From Lepturacanthus savala (Eukaryota; Chordata; Actinopteri; Scombriformes; Trichiuridae): a stretch of DNA of 64,000 bases. The notes beneath the pieces are model-generated. The model was not told the DNA's origin, did no database searches, and was given only the letters and a program-made list of their open reading frames with translations. Below, piece after piece: positions 60,006-64,000 of the stretch (the stretch's first letter is position 1; the number at the start of each line of letters is the position of its first letter). The stretch covers positions 31,560,602 to 31,624,601 of the forward strand of contig CM060464.1 in assembly GCA_030544235.1 (NCBI GenBank). Direction: 5' to 3'. Position numbers and translations under genes: made by a program.

Positions 60006-60163
60006 AGAAATAGACAATCATTCATTCATTCATCATCTTCTATACCTTCTTATTCTTCATTAGAGTCATGGAGGTCTCCTGGAGCCAATCTCAGCACATT
60101 ACAGGCGTAAGGCAGAGATACAGCCCAGACGGTCGCCAGCCTATTGTGGGGCAGAAATAGACA
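60006..60163 (-). mobile_element. 5'-truncated SINE copy with 11-bp target-site duplication
   Basis: AGAAATAGACA at 60006-60016 and 60153-60163 flanks a 136-bp insert. The insert matches the 3' half of the SINE at 16290-16656 (shared words include cctggagcc / gctggagcc and ggtcgccagcctattgtggg / agtcgccagccaatcgtggg), with an ATTC-repeat tail at 60017-60033 in place of the GTCA-type tail. 5' truncation plus tail is the usual mark of target-primed reverse transcription. Confidence 0.85.
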
Positions 60164-60412
60164 TTCATTCAGTCTTATTTGTGCTTGTGGTGTTTATGAT
60201 ATCACCTTGTTTCTTTTTCTTGTGGTCCAATGATTGATCAAATAATCTATATTGCTTCCCCAAGTGGAAAAGGTTGAAAAATTTGCAGATATTAGTCTTA
60301 AATTTATAATTTGCATCTTTAAGATTATTCTCTTTCCTATAAAGAACTGTTGTTGATGTTGCAGTTTTACTGTTATTGTTTCATTTTATTAGAAATAAAA
60401 ATATAACAGACT
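60164..60412 (+). other. glra1: glra1 intron 2; no gene
   Basis: A+T-rich; nothing recognised. Confidence 0.5.
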
Positions 60413-60690
60413 AGAAAAGCACTCTGAGAATGCAGACCTCTGCCAAGCATACAACCAAGCTATGCAGGTACAGATATCACCAACAGTGGCCCAAACCAAT
60501 GACACCTGTTAGAAGGTCCATTTAGATTTAGAAACCAGGATTTCTTCCTGATAATTACCAACATCATCTGTTTACATTTACTGAAGGTTTGATGAAAATC
60601 TAGGCTGAACATTTTGAGTTATCTTGCTGACAAACAGGAAGACAGATAAACAGACAGACAGATAGACAGACAGACAAACTAACAGACAGA
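60413..60690. repeat. Dispersed fish repeat ending in a (CAGA)n tail
   Basis: Begins aagcactctgagaatgcaga and cctctgccaagc, ends gttatcttgctgacaaacag followed by repeated CAGACAGA (60650-60690). I recognise this as a common fish dispersed repeat with that tail; the class is unknown to me. Confidence 0.5.
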
Positions 60691-60717
60691 CATGGCATCT
60701 AATTTTTTTAGGTGTTT

Positions 60718-61840
60718 TTCATTCATTTGTTCGTTCATTCGTCTTTTTCCGCCTATCCAGAATTGGGTCGTGGGGGCAGCAGCTTCAGCAGGAAGGCCCA
60801 GACTTCTCCCTGGCCACTTGTCCAGCTCTTTCAGGGGGACCCTAATGCGTTTCCAGGACATAGTCCTGGCATCCTCATGCCTGAGCCACTTCAACTGGCT
60901 CCTCTTGATGCAGAGGAACAGTGGTTCTACTCTGAGCTCTTTGTGGATGACTGAGCTTCTCACAGTATCTCTAAGGGAGAGCCCAGCCACCCTGCAAAGG
61001 AAACACATTTCGGCCACTTGTACTCGCGATCTCATTCTTTCAGTCACTAGCCAAAGCTCCTGACCATAGGTGAAGGTAGGTCAATGGGTCCGGAACCCCA
61101 TACCAGTACCACCACAGGACGCCCTGAAGGACAGGGTTGAACGGCCTCTCCAAGTCAGGAAACCCACATGCCAAGAATGTCCTGTAAGTTCTTCAGCTTG
61201 ACGGCATCCTTTACTGCCGGTGTCACCAGCAGGTTCGGGGACTGCTGCCACGACAGGCATGATGACCTTACAGCCAAGCTCCAGTCGGGCACCTCGACAA
61301 AAACAAGGTCCACTCCTACTCAATATCAGGGGGGCATTCCTCCCAATAATGCCTCTCCAGATCATACTGTGATTGCCTATGTGAGCATTGATGTCCTCCA
61401 GGAGGATGAGGGAGTCCCCAGAAGGGATGCCCTCCAGCACCCTCTCCAAGACTCCAAACTGACTGACTGTCGTTCAGCCCATAAGCAAAGACAGTCAGGA
61501 TACCTTCTCGTCCACCGGGGTGAACCCCAATGTACAGGTAAATATAAGTATTTATATAAGTATTCCACCCCAGCTTTGCACCTCTCGACAGGGGCAACTC
61601 CAGAGCAGTAGAGAGTCCAACCCCTCTCAAGGAAACTGGTTTCGGAACCCCCACTGTTCATCGAAGCAAGCCCGACTATATCTAGTCAGTACATCTCAAC
61701 TTCAGGCACCAGCTCAGGCTCCTTTTCCACCAGAGAGGTGACATTCCATGTCCCCAGAGCCAGGTTCTGCAGCCGAGGGTCGGACTGCCAGGGTCACCGC
61801 CTCCGACTGCCACCTGACTCTCTCCTCATTCCAAAAATTG
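60718..61840 (-). mobile_element. Rearranged non-LTR LINE: endonuclease segment joined to the 3' end
   Basis: On the - strand, from 61840, broken frames resemble the N-terminal apurinic-type endonuclease of a fish LINE: TWNVTS-like start, GGSETSFLERGWTLYCSGVA, then LLEDINAHIGNHSMIWRGII with EDINAH in place of the usual GDFNAH motif. At about 61080 the reading jumps to the extreme C-terminal segment after the reverse transcriptase (TERMRSRVQVAEMCFLCRVA, GLSLRDTVRSSVIHKELRVE). The element ends in a degenerate GAATGAAC tail at 60718-60740. The whole reverse transcriptase core is missing, so this is an internally deleted dead copy. No target-site duplication was found. The clade is uncertain. Confidence 0.8.
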
Positions 61841-62490
61841 CCATGGGATCACAAATACTAGCATTTAAAAGGTTCAAAATATAAAAATTAATTGAATATT
61901 TAGCAGGTATGAACAGGACTGAGTTAGATCAACTGATTTATGAAAGAAGTGAAAAAAGTATTAACATATACTACTTTTATAGGATTTTAAATGTATTTCA
62001 TATATACACTGGGCATGAGTGTTACAATTCTAATATCAGTTATAAGGGTTGGACATTCCTGTGTATTCGGTATATAACCCGCGACTTGCACAGCTTTTAA
62101 CAATAATAAGAAGAATTTACTCACAGTAAGATATCGTAGTTCTGGGGAACGCTACAACAGTTATCTCTGGGTCTTAATCCAACTGAAGTCCAATTTTTAG
62201 TCAAACTAAGATGTTTTCATGAAAATAAAAATAACGTATAATTGGCCCAGGCTATCACTAAACTTTCTATTTTAATCACATAAGAAACTACAAATATCCT
62301 GCCACTTTAAGCACAGGCTTATAGAATTGGAGATTCAGTTACTCTGGCTCCAGTGATGTTCCTTGCAGTTTTTATGCACCTGGTGTAACATTGTGACATA
62401 TGGCATTTGGTGAATGTGGCAAGAACTGCTGTTGAGTAGGTTTTTAATCCAAATTGTCTACCAGAGTGCATACATTGATAAATCAAGACA
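61841..62490 (+). other. glra1: glra1 intron 2; no gene
   Basis: Nothing recognisable on either strand. Confidence 0.5.
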
Positions 62491-63307
62491 TTATAGAAAC
62501 ATTACATTGTGATTTTCCAATTGGAGCCACTCCTTTGATATCTTGGCTGTGTGCTTAGGGTCATTGTACTGCTGAAAGATGAACCGTTGCCCCAGTCTGA
62601 GATCAAGAGTGCTCTGGAGCAGGTTTTCATCCAGGATGCCTCTGTATATTGTTGAATTCATCTTTCCCTGTATCCTGACTAGTCTCCTAGTTACTGCCGC
62701 TGAAAAACATCTCCACAGCATGATTCTGCCACCACCATGCTTCACTGTAGGGATGGTATTGGCCTGGTGATGAGCGGTGCCTGGTATCCTCCAAACATGA
62801 CGCCTGGCATTCACACCAAAGAGTTCTATCTTTGTCTTATTAGACCAGAGAATTTTGTTACTCATGGTCTGAGAGTCCTTCAGGTGCCTTTTGGCAAACT
62901 CCAGGCAGGCTGCCATGTTCCTTTTACTAAGAAGTGGCTTCGGTCTGGCCACTCTACCATACAGGCCTGATTGGTGGATTGCTGCAGAGAAGGATTTCCT
63001 CTCTCCACAGCGGAAAGCTGAAGCTCTGACGGAGTGACCATTGGGTTCTTAGTCACCTCCTAATTAAGGCCCTTCTCCCCCAGTAGCTCAGTTTAGATGG
63101 CCGGCCAGCTCTAGGAAGAGTCCTGGTGGTTCTGAACTTCTTCCATTTATGGATGATGGAGGCCACTGTGCTCACTGGGGCCTTCATAGCAGCAGAATTT
63201 TTTTGTACCATTCCCCAGAATGTTGCCTCGAGACAATCCTGTCTCGGAGGTCTACAGACAATTCCTTTGACTTCATGCTTGGTTTGGGCTCTGACATGTG
63301 CTGTCAA
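62491..63307 (-). pseudogene. Tc1-like transposase pseudogene lacking catalytic aspartates
   Basis: The N-terminal piece (63307-63053) reads KHEVKGIVCRPPRQDCLEAT then VSTVASIIHKWKKFRTTRTL and PRAGRPSKLS, the helix-turn-helix region plus GRP-type linker. After a frameshift the second piece (62952-62491) reads PKPLLSKRNMAACLEFAKRH, NKILWSNKTKIELFGVNARR, ANTIPTVKHGGGRIMLWRCF and RFIFQQYNDPKHTAKISKEW. In this family the first catalytic Asp sits in LWSDETK and the second in QQDNDPKH; here they are Asn (SNKTK) and Tyr (QQYND). The third acidic residue is lost with the 3' truncation. Besides the frameshift, the active site itself is gone. Confidence 0.9.
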
Positions 63308-63643
63308 CTGTGGGACCTTATATAGACAGGTGTGTGCCTTTCCAAATCATGAACAATCAACTGAATTTACCACAGGTCAAGAATGATCAGTGGAAACAGG
63401 ATGCACATGAGCTCAATTTTGAGCTTCATGGCAAAGGCTGTATATTCTTATGTACATGTGATTCTTAGTTATTTTATTTGTAATAAATTTGCAAAAAATC
63501 TCAAAAAAACTTTTTTCATGTTGTGACTATGGGATGTTGTGTGTAGAATTTTGAGGAAAAAAATGAATTGAATCCATTTTGGAATAAGGCTGTAACATAA
63601 CAAAATGTGGAAAAAGTGAAGTGCTGGGAATACTTTCCGGATA
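62491..63643 (-). mobile_element. Third Tc1-like element, one terminal repeat kept, 3' part lost
   Basis: The right (5') end reads tgttatgttacagccttatt and caaaatggattcaattcatt in reverse, beginning at ccggaaagtattcccagcac near 63643, a terminal repeat of about 215 bp that I recognise from a common fish Tc1 family. The transposase follows leftwards and breaks off near 62515, so the 3' third and the opposite terminal repeat are missing. Short repeats inside the terminus recall the two-part IR/DR arrangement. Confidence 0.9.
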
Positions 63644-64000
63644 TATCTTATTATCTTATCAAATAGAAATATCTTGTTTTTGATAACTTAGTCGAATATT
63701 GAGTAGATCATATCTTATTCCATTGGCAGATCGTTTTGCTTTTTTCAAGGCTTCTTTCTTGATTTTAGTCAGTTTAATGAGTTTTACTTGTACATATTCA
63801 ACAATATGAACAAAGTAAAAAAATAAATAAATAAAAAAATACTGAGATCAAAATTCAACAATCTGAGATTAAAAAAGTCAAAGGGTATAATCCAAACAAT
63901 TTGAAAAAAAAGTTATCAATATAAAAAATAAATAAAATTATCTATAAATATACAAACTTTGTTAGAGTTTGGGAAAGGGCATTGTTTTGCTTGAAATTAA
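63644..64000 (+). other. glra1: glra1 intron 2, end of window; no gene
   Basis: A+T-rich with A homopolymers. Nothing recognised; the next glra1 exon presumably lies beyond the window. Confidence 0.5.

Noticed and set aside
60692..61611. + strand frames of 123-147 codons
   Set aside because: They are antisense shadows of the LINE remnant, whose recognisable protein lies on the - strand.
62579..63386. + strand frames of 63-86 codons
   Set aside because: They are antisense shadows of the Tc1 transposase pseudogene.

Overview
The window is nuclear DNA of a bony fish, most likely a teleost. It has very low coding density, long A+T-rich stretches, abundant (CA)n and (TA)n microsatellites, and transposon families typical of fish: Tc1-like elements, hAT elements with BED fingers, a tRNA-derived SINE with an L2-type tail, and a non-LTR LINE remnant. 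No bacterial, phage or CRISPR feature is present.

One real gene is recognisable, on the + strand: the 5' part of glra1, the alpha-1 subunit of the glycine-gated chloride channel. A CpG-rich region with two CCAAT boxes (3965-4130) leads into a long, repeat-rich leader. The first coding exon ends at a clean donor (5596-5666). The second coding exon (32713-32837) lies 27 kb downstream and joins it in phase, giving signal peptide, mature N-terminus and the start of the extracellular domain. I could not find exon 3, so intron 2 probably runs past position 64000. Everything from 5667 on is therefore intronic if the model is right.

The introns are filled with mobile-element debris. Target-site duplications (TSDs) define several units exactly: a SINE at 16290-16656 with a perfect 14-bp TSD, a hAT at 18635-19343 with a near-perfect 8-bp TSD, and a hAT inside a hAT at 40729-42682, where both copies keep perfect 8-bp TSDs. 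Three Tc1-like transposase pseudogenes and one isolated Tc1 terminal fragment belong to at least three families, and all are inactive. A rearranged LINE joins an endonuclease segment directly to the extreme 3' end. Several palindromic or foldback units and a TTAA-flanked miniature element are also present.

The least explained signals are a run of diverged repeat modules with a shared core at 51245-51700, two (TA)n tracts each enclosed by perfect inverted arms, a 98-codon Tyr/Lys-rich ORF in the glra1 leader, and a possible 39-nt in-phase cassette exon at 45526. I found no convincing new biological system. The value of the window lies in the glra1 promoter and leader, candidate intronic regulatory DNA and well-dated nested transposons. 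All family names rest on recognition from memory, without database searches.
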